DNA from: Guadua angustifolia
Lineage: Eukaryota; Streptophyta; Magnoliopsida; Poales; Poaceae
Length of the DNA: 64,000 nt
Direction: 5' to 3'
NCBI GenBank assembly: GCA_036346375.1
Contig: CM070515.1
Location: 6,408,423 to 6,472,422 of the forward strand
How positions within the stretch are numbered: the first letter of the stretch is position 1; every line of letters begins with the position of its first letter. The position numbers and the translations under genes are program-made. The notes beneath the pieces were generated by a model that saw only the letters and a program-made list of their open reading frames with translations, ran no database searches and was not told the origin of the DNA. This document shows, in pieces, positions 48,301 to 59,120 of this stretch.

Positions 48301-48900
48301 GTTTTTACTGATTACCTTAGTTTGTATCACAAGTAGTCTCTTTGATCGAGAGACATGCTGATTTGCTCCAAGAGGTTGTTCTTCTGAAGCGCTCTTTTCA
48401 TCGCTGATGAAGGGCTTCTGTGTTCTCGAGCAACCATATTTGTTTCAGTTATCCGACTCTTGTTCCACATCTTGGCCTTCTTCACCATGATGGACATCTG
48501 CGTCTTGATACCCTTTCTTTTCTTTTTCTTCTTCCGCCTCTCATCATCACTCTCCTTCTTCCTCTTCCTTGGAAGATGAAAAAAGGAAGAAAAAAGGCAA
48601 CTATTGCAAACTAATCAATACCGAATCATACATACATATGAAAGGAACAATTCCGAGGATATAATGTAGGCACGAGTTTTTCTTATATGCTTCCATTGAA
48701 AAAATTCGGCACGAGTTTTTTCCAAATTGAATTTGTGGAACCACGGGTCTCTGTTTTTGAAATGTTTTTTTTGGGTCTAGTCTAAAAAAAATCGACGAAA
48801 GGACCTAAACGCGATTCCCAATTTAGCGCGCGCCAATGGCGCGCTCGTGTATTGCTCGTGTATTGCTTGACCCAGGTTAGGGAAAACATTGATACGATAA
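45371..48900. other. H2 interior, no gene recognised
   Basis: Only ORFs under 90 codons occur. A short repeat of GATGATCCATTCTACATCAG type is at 45555-45595. 48700-48860 resembles the AAAACCG-type repeat at 24.9 kb and contains the palindrome GCGCGCCAATGGCGCGC at 48825-48841. Confidence 0.35.
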
Positions 48901-48926
48901 TTAGAGGAACATACATTTTAGTTTTT

Positions 48927-49086
48927 ACACATATAGGGTATATACTTCAATAGCAAAAACTGAAACCAATTAAATAAATATACATTTAGGACATGCTTTG
49001 CTCCACACACATATACGGTATATACTTCAATAGAAAAAACTGAAACCAATCAAATAAATATAGTGATACTCGACAACATGCTTTGC
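48927..49086. repeat. 80-bp tandem duplication in H2
   Basis: ACACATATASGGTATATACT begins units at 48927 and 49007; both continue with AAAACTGAAACCAAT and end with ACATGCTTTGCTC. Confidence 0.8.
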
Positions 49087-51345
49087 TCATAAGCAAAAAT
49101 TTTAAAATATCAATGTGACATATATGCATATGCTCTAAAAATCGAGAGTTTCATCTACTTGATGTCGGTATATACGTCCGGTCCTTTATTTGGATGAAGG
49201 TAACATGTAACAGACTGATTAAAGGCCCTTGGGTTTGATAGCATCGAGATCTATACTTCTCAGCCAGGCACTATGAGGACAACAAATAGCAAACTCGTTT
49301 CTTTGCAAGATTTCATACATGAAACACCCATATCATTTGAATCCCATTGAATCACACATATCATTGATTGAATTATGGCGAAGTTGTTTAGATGCAATCT
49401 AAAAACACGAAGTCATCTTTAGCGAGAAAAAAGGCACTCACCCAAAAGAAGCATGCTTTTGTTGCGACAACAAAATGGATATGGATATACCGAGTTGTGG
49501 CCTCCTAACTCAATTTCGTGTGCACTCCAAGGAAGGATGTAGCTAACTTGGTCTCACATGTGATGAAACACATAGTTAACCTAACAATACATACGACAAA
49601 ATTTTTACCGCCTCGACATTTGCGCTTTTGCAGAGAATCAAAAATAAGGTTAAAAGATCACAAAGCCATAGTAGTTTGGAAGGGTATTTTAGCGATGATT
49701 TGACATCTGCAGACTTTTCACAAAACAAAAAGTAAAGTGAAAATATCATAATACTATAGTTACACCATGGAGGCAAGCAACATGTGGCTGTTTTGCTTAG
49801 CTTTGCCTTGTATGCATCTGTATCTAATAAATTGGTTCTCCATAGCACTCACAAATTAATACAAACAGAAAACAAATCCGTCCATCTGCAAGAACTTCGT
49901 AAAAGTCGGGAAAAAAATCACGAATAGCGTGAAATAGCTATGCGAACTAAGTGGGAGGCAAGTAAATGAATGACTAAGTAGTAGAAAAGATTTGTTTTCC
50001 TAATCTTTGGTCTCGATAGAAACATCAAACAAATATATCAACAATCTACCATGTCAAATGGATCTTGCATGTGTGATTGGCGGGGAAAAACACTCGATTC
50101 AACACACATTATCCTATATATGGCTTTGTTTGAGTTCTCCACCTTTAGCAAAATGTTTCTAAATCCTAAATATATTAGTTAAGGCCTTAATGGTAAAACA
50201 AGGATGGGCATCATACCGTGGAACAAATCATCGCTAGCAGTGTTACGAATAGTATAATTTCGTGATAGCGAAAGAATCAACGGAGATCCCGGACATGATC
50301 TCGGAATCGAATCATTAGGGTACACCGCACAAATCGCAAAGTAAGAAAAATTAGGATCCAATCTCAAAGCTAACCCAAAGATGCACAAGATCTTGAAATA
50401 TGGCATAAGTATGTACCTTTTCTTGCTGATTTTAAACTGAACCAGCGAATAGTAGAAGGTGCTAGGACCAAGGTTTCTGCAAGAAAGAAACGTTAGCATC
50501 ACAACCGATCGACCAATACATGATTCACCGAGCAGAGCATATCTCTTATCACTTCTTCTTGGCGAACTCTCTTTACCATGGCCTTTGATCTCTAAAAAGA
50601 AATCATCCGTCTTAGCATCATAGTAAAAATGGGAAATGTGTTCGACCACACATAATCTATAGATAAATATAGACTTACGATGGCAGTTCATTGAGATCTT
50701 CCATCACGAGCAATGGCGCGGCCACATCGACTGAAATCGGCGTAGCTACGGTGAGAGGACCGAAACCTTCGGGTTTAATATCAGATTATACTCAGGCGGT
50801 TCATTTAACCGCGCATTCATGGAAAAAGAAATAGAAATATCTCCTGTCTTGCAGAATATCTATATAATATAAAAATAAGAAATGCATGTGGCAACACAAA
50901 CCAAAATGGTAAAAGCTAAGACATATTAGACAACTACAATCTCCGATTCAAGAAAAAAAGACAAGCAAATCTCACTCTCCATTGTAAGATGCCTATACTC
51001 TAAAAAAGAAAATAACATTACTATCCAATCATCAATTTATCAGTTCTTCCTTTTGGATAACCTTCATCATCAAAATTTGAACATTTATATCCTGCGCGGA
51101 GAAAGTAATAAGTTCAGTTGTTCTTAGTCTACCCAAAACTCAATGCGGCATCATCAGAAGACATATCTATAACCATACTTCGGTATAGCTACACTCTTGC
51201 TTAATAAAAGAAATACAGATATGTTCTGCACTCAAGAGTACACTAAACTATCCACATTGACAGGATAATGCGAGTTCACGAATATATACCAAGGTATTGA
51301 CATGATCGGAAGTTTTGGGTGTTCTTGATATTGAAAAGTTCATAC

Positions 51346-51439
51346 CTCCTCGGTGAGAACTCAAAAATTTTCCACAAGTAATCTGCATGCTTGACAAGAG
51401 CATCTTGGGCATAATCCTTGCCAAGCAGTTCGATGGCGA
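51346..51439 (-). pseudogene. Exon-like fragment, gene unknown (captured in H2)
   Basis: A TTAATATAG acceptor-like and a GAGGAG|GTATGA donor flank 94 bases open in one frame: AIELLGKDYAQDALVKHADY then LWKIFEFSPRR. The sequence looks like real protein rather than noise, but I do not recognise it. A frame at 50691-50450 (KGHGKESSPRRSDKRYALLG) may be another fragment. Confidence 0.35.
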
Positions 51440-52132
51440 CTATATTAAGCAAGTTTTCTAAAGAACCATTTTTCCACGACAAAAAGAAGTAGCATCTTCA
51501 CCTTGCTACTAGTCTGCGCTTTGCCTAGATGGTTAGATGGTTAGACTTGAGTACATTAAAATCTAGCAAATCAAGTGTGACCACAAATGATCGGTTTTGC
51601 TATGATTATCAAGCGCATAGAACATAGCATAATTAAAAAGAAATGTTGCATCTTAAGAAAAACAAATCCAAACTACAACTTGAAGCGAAACAAATTCTCA
51701 ATTACAGAATTAAATCACATGCTAACTGAAACCTTCCAGGTCTAAAGTTGCAAATCTCCTCAAACCAAAGCAAGGTGCATTTTTGCATTAGAAAGGGTAT
51801 GAGGTCTACAAATAAAATAACATGATGATTAATCTTTGAACCTTCTTATTTTGGCAAAGAAAACAAAGTTTACATCAAACAAAAAGGCAAAAGTATGTAC
51901 TTTAACAAAAGGCTTACCACTATCAGTTTGTACCAAAATTAGTTTCTAGCAAGACTACAACACATCGTGAGGCAAATTTGAAGGCATGAATCTACCTAGA
52001 CGCAGAACATGGAGAAACAAAAGCATCATAAATCTAATAATTTATCTTGATGGGAGTATAGCCCAGAAAATCAAGCACATCTTACAAGCAATAAATCGAG
52101 TGTATTGTTCCTCGCCCAATTTCATCTCACAA

Positions 52133-52345
52133 AAATTGCATCAAACACTTGTGATAAACTTCTACAAACTGAAATTCGGGAGGCAAGCAAGAAGTAAATC
52201 GAGGACCCTCCCCACGCGAAAAGGCGGATTGGTAGGAGGTAAATTGCATCAAAAACTTGTGATATACTTCTACAAACCAAACTCAGGCGACAAGCAAGAA
52301 GCAAATCTGAGGACCTCCCCATGCGATGAAGGTGGGACGGCGGTG
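52133..52345. repeat. 108-bp tandem duplication near H2 5' end
   Basis: AAATTGCATCAAAMACTTGT starts units at 52133 and 52241; both continue through ACTTCTACAAAC and GGCAAGCAAGAAG-like words. Confidence 0.8.
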
Positions 52346-53434
52346 GTCTCTGCGACCTTCACCAAGAACGCCATCGCTGTCCACGGCGGGTGGTCGTGAG
52401 CCTGGCAAGCGTGAAGCGAAAAGAGGAACGAAGAAATACACATGCACTCGATTCATTGCAACGACGAACCCGACCGGGCGGAGTCGCGAACGCAGGGGCG
52501 CGAATCGAGGCGGCTATCACAAGGAGAGAGGTGGCGACAGGCGAGGGCGCCGGCGGTGGGGGGCGCGAGAGAGATCGGGAGAGGGAACGGAGGGAGGAAG
52601 GGAGGGTGGGTGGCGAGGCGGCGGAGTGCTGCGATGGAAATGGGAAGGGCTAGGGCGTCGTTCTGGAGCGCAGCGTGACGGCGGATCGCCTCGTCTCTGA
52701 GATCGGACGACCGGGAAAAACCGGGTGACGTGGCCGGCCGAATGAGCCTCAAATCTTCCGGCTTTAATAGATTACTAGTCTGGATAGCGCGCTACGCCGC
52801 GCCGTTACGAAGATGATTTATCGATATAGACATATCATTTAAAGTAGTGGGACTGTAAATCGTTCATAGTATGGAGAAGGCAGCAAAACAATGTATGTAA
52901 GACCAAGGGAGAAGCACCGATATACGAGTGAGAAGTACTGTCATACGGGCCAAAATAGAATGAACAGATAGAAAACACAATAGATATAACAGTTCTATTT
53001 TATTAAACAGGGATAGAACAACGAAAGCAAATTATATAGTAGTCTAACAGTGAGATTAACAGTACGAAGATACATAGGAGAAGCCTAAAGTAGAGACCAA
53101 CGTATAAACAGCCAAAAGAGAGGACTATGAGTTGCTGCGTCTGCCGATGGGCACAACATCACACTGTACATTGACCAAAACAAACCCAAAGATATAGATT
53201 GGTATTTGTAAGTCTGGAATATAGCAAAATACTACTAAGATTAGATGGCCAGTCTTGTGAGCATAGTAATGGCGTGCAGTCGCTGACAGGGAACGGCGAG
53301 ACCACTTTTTGTTAATTAACAGCGGTAATCAATTGTGGGTAGCATCCTGGTGATTCATGACTCATGTAAAAGCTAGGTATTTTGGTAAGGTATTATTGAA
53401 ATTGACAGATTGATAATGTTAACCGTGAGGATAA

Positions 53435-53812
53435 GGGGCATATCAGGTCTGTCGGGTTTTGGTGCAATCACCGTGCAATCCAACTAAGAAAAGTTTCAAA
53501 AAATTTTGAAAAAAAATCATGGATGTACATCTCATCTTACCCCATCTATATATAAAATTTCATGATCAAATTCGTCCTATGCTAGAAGTTACAAAAAGAC
53601 AAATTTGGGGTGCATTTGAACTATTTAAGTTTGTCAGAAATTTGTCTTTTTTATTACTCTTAACATAGGACGAATTTGATCATGAAATTTTATATGTAGA
53701 TGGGGTAAGATGAGATGTACATCCATGATTTTTTTCAGAATTTTTTGAAACTTTTCTTAGTTGGATTGCACGGTGATTGCACCAAAAGCCTGATTGCACT
53801 GGATATGCCCCC
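53435..53812. mobile_element. Foldback MITE inside H3
   Basis: Arms of ~150 bp are inverted repeats of each other, for example GGTGCAATCACCGTGCAATC near 53460 and its complement near 53765. The ends are GGGGCATATC / GATATGCCCC. GAGGATAA is duplicated on both sides (53427-53434 and 53813-53820), an 8-bp target duplication typical of hAT elements. The homologous stretch of H1 (about 40820) lacks this insertion, so it arrived after H1 and H3 diverged. Confidence 0.85.
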
Positions 53813-53848
53813 GAGGATAACAATATATAGGATATACCTTATTTGTTT

Positions 53849-56819
53849 TTAATCAATTCCAGTGGGCGGAAACAACCTCCTTTTTACCAGTTGTTTTCCT
53901 TCCATATGCTCAATTGTGCTAGAGACAGTGAAAACAGGTTATTAGCATTACAGTATAGGCGGTACAAAGTAAAGCGAAAACGTGAAAACATATAAAAATA
54001 TAACCTTGTGCTGCTTTCAAGAATAGACAAGTCATCGGTAGTAGCTTGCAATGGACGCTTAAGCTTAGAGTCTAGCTCCACAAGTGCCTAGTTACAGAGA
54101 AGAAACATAATCAGAGATTGTCTGTTCTAAAGTTATGGATTGTAAAGAGCTAATCATAGAATGATTAATGAAGTAAACCTGTGACAATGGCGGTGTTTCC
54201 TCAGGGATAACAGCGTGAGCCAATCCACTTTCCCGCTATGACAATGAGGCAAAGATCAGTAGGTATACAAATAAATACAGATGAGGCTTCATCGGTTTTC
54301 TTTGTTAACCGACCAAAGACAGAGATGTACAGAAGAGATACATAGTGTTTCATCATTGTTTTCGCAGTCACCAGACCAACGAACTACCTAACTAATGCTT
54401 TCTATTTGGGTAAACCAACGTTATTTAGGATTGGATACATGAGGAGCTAAAAGAGAATACACAGTTATAAGATATATAGAACATCATATCGTACAGACGT
54501 GTGTGCACGAACAAGAATTTTTAGAACTCTATATAGAAATTGGAGGAACATATGCGTTAATAAGAGATGGGAAAAACAAAACCTTTGAAAGCAATAGTAT
54601 ATCAGAGAGGCAACCATCACGTGATTAAGAACCTGGAGGAAGTTCCCGGAATAGACTGAATAGTTGAGGGTGTCTGAGTGGATCCGTGAGGAGATCTTTG
54701 CAGAGGAGGTTGACCCAGTCATAAGAGGTAGGTCGGTAATGACAGTTCATGAGCGCTTGATGGGCCAAAGAACGAATTCGGTGGGAACAATAACGGTGGA
54801 TGGTACATCGAGCCAAGTTGTATCTTTTATAATGTCGGTATCGGAAGAATGCGAAGTCGTCTTGTATCCCATTGCGCCTTGCTAGAAGTGGATGGTATGG
54901 TAGGCAAGAGGGCTAATATCGAATCAACCCGACACGATATTTTCATACGTTAGAAACTCGACGCGCACGTAGATTCTCGATGTACTGCACCTTTACAAAA
55001 ATATTTTCTATCGGGGAGGATAAAGTCCAATGACCATCGATGAGTGGCAACAATTGGCGCACGGCAACCAATAAGCTCTTGTGCAATTTCAAAGAAAGAA
55101 GATGAATTCTCGTCTTTGCATCCGGATTGTCGATGGCGTGTGGGTTGATACCATGCACTGTGACTCGGTATCTATCAACAAAAAAAGCTGTGTTAATCTA
55201 TAATATTCGTTTAGTATAACAATTTGAAACACGACGTGTACCTGGAATATTCAGAAGTACATCGACAAGCAATGAGACGGGAAAAGCGAAAAGAAACACA
55301 CCTTGGATCAGCAGCTGTCACGCCGCATTTTGCGCACCTATAAGTGTCCTTCTCACGAGCAGCAGCTCTCTTGCAAGTAGAACACGCCAGATACCACCAT
55401 GGCTGCTCCAGAGCTAGGTTTTTGATAGAGATGGTAATGCTATAAGTATTTCCCTACAGTTTTTAACTCATATTTTATTAAGAACGAATGTAATATATGA
55501 GAAATAAGTGTAAAATGGTTCGAGGCGCTAATCATAGGAAGAGGTGTTACCAAATACATCGTGCGGTTAAGATCGCATATCTCGCACTTGTAACTAGGGG
55601 TGGAAAACGAGCTAAATGAACTTTTTTTCGAGTTTTCTTTAATACTAATTTATTCTTATTAATTATAGTCTCATGTATTGTTTGATACCCAACTTGAGCC
55701 GAGCCTAACGAGTCGAGCCTAACGAGCAGGCGAAGTTGATTCTTGTTCCAAATCAACTAATTTTTATTTTAAAAGAAAAATGAATGTAATCGAGCAATTT
55801 TGAAGCGAGCCATCGAGCAGACTCAACGAGCTTTTTCGACCTAACTCATGAACTTAGTAATGTTTTGGCTTTGAGTAGGGAGTGACCGGTCCATTTAATT
55901 GCATGCGCAGAAGCGTAAAAAGCTGGATCATACAATAAGAACATTGACAGAGAAAAATGGAGTGAGGCTAATGAATACAGACGCAGGAGCGAGGCTCTTA
56001 ATATTAGATATGGATATGATCTGATCTTGGTATTCTAAAATCAAAAGAATGTAGCGATGAAAAGCAGTGATGTGCACACAATGTGAGTATGTCAGGAGTT
56101 CAATGTAATAAGGAAGCCATATAGGAAGGCAATCAACACTGCAGGAAGGGAAGTCTATAAACAACACAGGTAGTTTTTAAGGAAGGGGAAATATTAGACC
56201 TAGTTTGTAGAGCAGCAACTATTGGAAGAGCTGCATTTGTATACCACTTACAAACAGTACTTCCTTGAAGCGACAACTGGTCTGCAAGTTTTGGTAGCAA
56301 TTTTTTCTAATAAATGTGATGAAGTACATACGAAAGAACAAATGAAAGTAATAACTAGGGGCAATTGGACATGAGCACAAGATCGGGCAAAGAATAAAAA
56401 CGAAAGCACTGAACAGTATATGCCATTGTGTAGCTTAACTATCAGTCCAACCAGTAGCAACACAACCGGTCCCCGAAGTGATTCAGTTTGGACACCATCG
56501 GCATCAAACTGGGCTGCATGCGGCCCCCACAATGTGATCTCTGCGTTTTGGCTATTAGTAAAAAAACACAAGGTGTGAATACGCAAGAACACAGTAACAG
56601 AATTCACTATAGTAATACATTGTGTGGAAACAAGAGGTTGACCATATGTGCAATTGATATCAGGCACAAAAAAGCATTGTTCCCATAAGCATGTCGGCTT
56701 ATATACTTGCACAGAAAAATACCTGCCATCCGTGATCTGAATATTCCGAATTGGTTTAGGAGTACCCTTCACAGGTACAGTCTTAATGTGTGACACGACT
56801 GTTACAACTCCCACAGTGT
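53849..56819 (-). pseudogene. Helitron RPA-like (replication protein A large-subunit) gene, decayed
   Basis: Exon 56819-56723 (VGVVTVVSHIKTV...PIRNIQITDG) joins in phase to the exon starting 56551 (QNAEITLWGPHAAQFDADG...GPVVLLLVGLIVKLHNG), forming an RPA70-type OB fold. Exon 55413-55302 carries the zinc ribbon (PWWYLACSTCKR...YRCAKCGV, CX2C and CX2C). Exon 55171-54991 starts RYRVTVHGINPHAIDNPDAK, then needs a frame change to continue FFEIAQELIGCRAPIVATHR, so the gene is broken. The C-terminus is HMEGKQLVKRRLFPPTGID with TAA at 53849. Plant Helitrons carry such single-strand DNA-binding genes, presumably to help rolling-circle replication. The frameshift and a weak donor after the second exon argue for a dead copy. 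Confidence 0.72.
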
Positions 56820-57008
56820 CTGTATGCTGTGTGAAATTTCACAGAGAAAGAAAATGTATCGCATCTAAATGTATACAAAGCAAGAAAATGTATACAGCCA
56901 CAACCAGGTACAAATTTCACAGAGCACAAATTTCACACAGCAACCAAATTTCACATGGCATAAATTTTACAGAGCAAGAAAATGTATCACGGTCTCGTAG
57001 ATGCTTAC

Positions 57009-57764
57009 TTGTCTGTGGCTGTATGCTCCTGTTGCTCTTCCTGGAATCAAGCCAAGAATCTGCTTTGCCCGAGAAATAGCATCAAGACTACAACAAGGCA
57101 TCGATATACACGAAATTTCTCATTTCAAGTAAGACGAGAATTATTCTAGGAAGTTTTTTAGAAAAAAAATTAAAAGGTGGAAACCTTGTAAACAAGCAAA
57201 CATCAAATAGGAAAGATCATTTTTTCAATCGGAAATAACATCAAGGGGCGTTTATTAAATTTTGGGGATATATCGACTCTTTGCTAGGTGATATCATGCT
57301 AATGATTGGAGAATCAAACTAACTTGAAAAATTCTACCAAAAAAAATCAGGTTTGGTCCTGAATATGAATATGTTTCACTATTGTACAAAACTTTCAAGC
57401 TCAAACTCAAATTGGTTCTAAGAGAAGGAAAAAGGTGAAATATGTTCCCCAAGAAACAAATCAGATTTTACATTGGAATTTTTCAAGTTGATTTTATACC
57501 CGATAGTACCAGTTCTCTGTAAATTTGTTCTCATGCTGATGAATCATAAGATGTTGATATTGACCTTAACAATGACTTGGCTTCCTCTCTTCCCAAGCAG
57601 GATGGATGATCACAAAGTGCAAGAACCTGCAATGCAATATACCATATAAATGTCTAAGAAACCAAAAGATAAAATCACTTACCTTAACTACATACCTCCT
57701 CGAAGAATGTAGCGGTAGTGATCAAGCGATTGAGGATTCCCAATGTTGCAATAGAGGGTGCGCA
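57009..57764 (-). pseudogene. Captured alanine aminotransferase exons (three)
   Basis: Exon ending at 57696 reads LYCNIGNPQSL, then is shifted by one base before ...TATFFEE at the GTATGT donor. Exon 57626-57565 reads VLALCDHPSCLGREEAKSLL. Exon 57087-57009 reads LDAIS then RAKQILGLIPGRATGAYSH and ends at GTAAGC. The last two splice in exact phase (AG plus T gives Ser), and order and sequence match consecutive exons of plant alanine aminotransferase, a PLP enzyme interconverting pyruvate/glutamate and alanine/2-oxoglutarate. The PLP Lys domain and the rest are absent. The frameshift in the first exon and truncation make it non-functional. It lies upstream of the RPA-like exons in the same orientation, so a chimeric transcript is possible. 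Confidence 0.85.
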
Positions 57765-59100
57765 AGTGAAAAAATATGGAATGAACTAAGAAATTATCAG
57801 ATAAAGCTACCTGTTAAAGCAATCGCAATCTAAAGCTAAGCACCTCATCAAAAGGAATAGACCCTGGTTGAGTCTGTAGCTATTGCTGCAAATGCTGGAT
57901 ACAGAAAAGAGATAGCTAATCAATTTCTAAGTAGATACCTAATCGCACAAGAACTCCCACCTTGTTCCTTCTTAAACAATCCACGCCAGAATGGGGAACA
58001 ATCTAAAACCCAATGCACAAAAATCGAAGCACCATTCTGGCCTGCATTATTTCTTATTGCCTGTTCCCCATTGTCCATTCTCCATCCTGGCTTAAGCTCT
58101 AATCTAATAATCACCGGACCGGATGCAACGTATGAGCTAAGATCAATGTGACTATCCATCCATGTGAATGGCTCAAACCAACAACACAAAGCGCATATCA
58201 ACAACACGAGCCGGAATCGCCCGAAACCAGTGGCAAAAAAAGCGGAGAAACAAGCTAGCGGCAAAAAAAATGCGCGGATCAACAACATGAGTCGGAATCG
58301 CTTTGAAACCGGTGACAAAAAAGCGGAGAAACAACGAGCATAAAACATATCGCGCGTAGTCATTAAAGATCGAAGGCAATGCAATCTATAATCTAAGTCG
58401 GACGCGAAAATAGAAGCGAGGATTAAGTGCTAATAAGCGAGAAAGGCTATTTCCCATCGCGTATTCGGCCTATAAGCGCTAATAAGCGGAAAAGATCGCA
58501 CCACCCATGCGCTAAAATTTGATTCGATCATCCAACTCAATCCGAATCGAGTGCTAATAAGCGGAAAAATGGACACAACCCATGCACTAAGGTTGATTCG
58601 ATCATCCAACTCGATCCGAATCGAGCACCGACCGGCGGATGAAAGCGATTAAAGGGCACGACGGCGTGAACGGGAAACAACGAAACCAACCGAAAGGCGA
58701 GGAAGCGACGAGGGAATCGCGCTCTAGCGGCCGAGGGCGATACGCGACGAGAAGGAAAACGCGGAGGAGTCCAGAACAAGGCACAGCCTTGGGATAGGAA
58801 TCGTGGGTGGAGGGCGCGAGGCCGATGAACGGTGGATAGAACCTTGGCACGGAGCGCAATAGCCATAAATGATCCGCGAAGCACTGCTAAACGAAAGCGG
58901 CGCGAAACGATGACGCATCATCAATTGTTGGTCTCCTAATCGGCGCGAAACAGCGGGCCTCCTGGGCGACACGGCGTGCGCACGCAACGAACAAAGCGTG
59001 AATCGATGGCGCATTATCAACCGTCGGTCCTCGAATCAACGTGAGAAAAACGAAGTCCCTGTGCGAGACGGTACGGACGCGCGGAGAGCTCGCCAATCCT
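57765..59100 (-). promoter_or_regulatory. 5' region of H3 with conserved GC-rich leader
   Basis: 58600-59100 shares blocks with the start of H1 (GCATTATCAACCGTCG and GCGCAAT...GC...ATAAATGA) and is GC-rich, so all frames open. 57850-58600 has inverted/direct GTGCTAATAAGCGGAAAA repeats (about 58426-58570) but no recognisable gene. Confidence 0.4.
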
Positions 59101-59120
59101 CAGCTCTTTAATATATAGTA

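Larger units (their letters stand above)
43060..52771 (-). mobile_element. Helitron H2 (9.7 kb)
   Basis: The 5' end at 52771 is canonical: host A, then TCTATTAAAGCCGG on the minus strand. The 3' end at 43060 reads GCAGCGTAGAAGCGC...ACTATCTAG followed by host T, like the other members. The interior is AT-rich with only short ORFs. It holds a Micron-like MITE (44959-45326), an exon-like piece (51346-51439), tandem duplications and a GC-rich 5' leader (52300-52770). A second Helitron-like 5' end on the minus strand (TCTGATATTAAACCCGAAGG, near 50787) hints at a nested or older element. No Rep/helicase or RPA domain was recognised. Confidence 0.65.
52775..59117 (-). mobile_element. Helitron H3 (6.3 kb) with RPA-like gene and captured AlaAT exons
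   Basis: The 3' end on the minus strand has a 5-bp GC stem (GCGCGGCGTAGCGCGC), then TATCCAGACTAG at 52775, followed by host T. The 5' end near 59117 reads CTATATATTAAAGAGCTGAGG, the same type as H1. From 5' to 3' it contains a GC-rich leader, three alanine aminotransferase exons, a decayed RPA-like gene and a foldback MITE. RPA-like genes are a known hallmark of plant Helitrons. No Rep/helicase gene is seen. Confidence 0.75.

Noticed and set aside
48825..48841. GCGCGCCAATGGCGCGC palindrome as a Helitron 3' hairpin
   Set aside because: No CTRR plus T follows at the right distance on either strand; it belongs to a diverged repeat also seen at 24.9 kb.
50755..50787. Second Helitron 5' end within H2 defining a separate element
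   Set aside because: The TCTGATATTAAACCCGAAGG start is convincing, but no matching 3' end was found inside H2, so no separate element was annotated.
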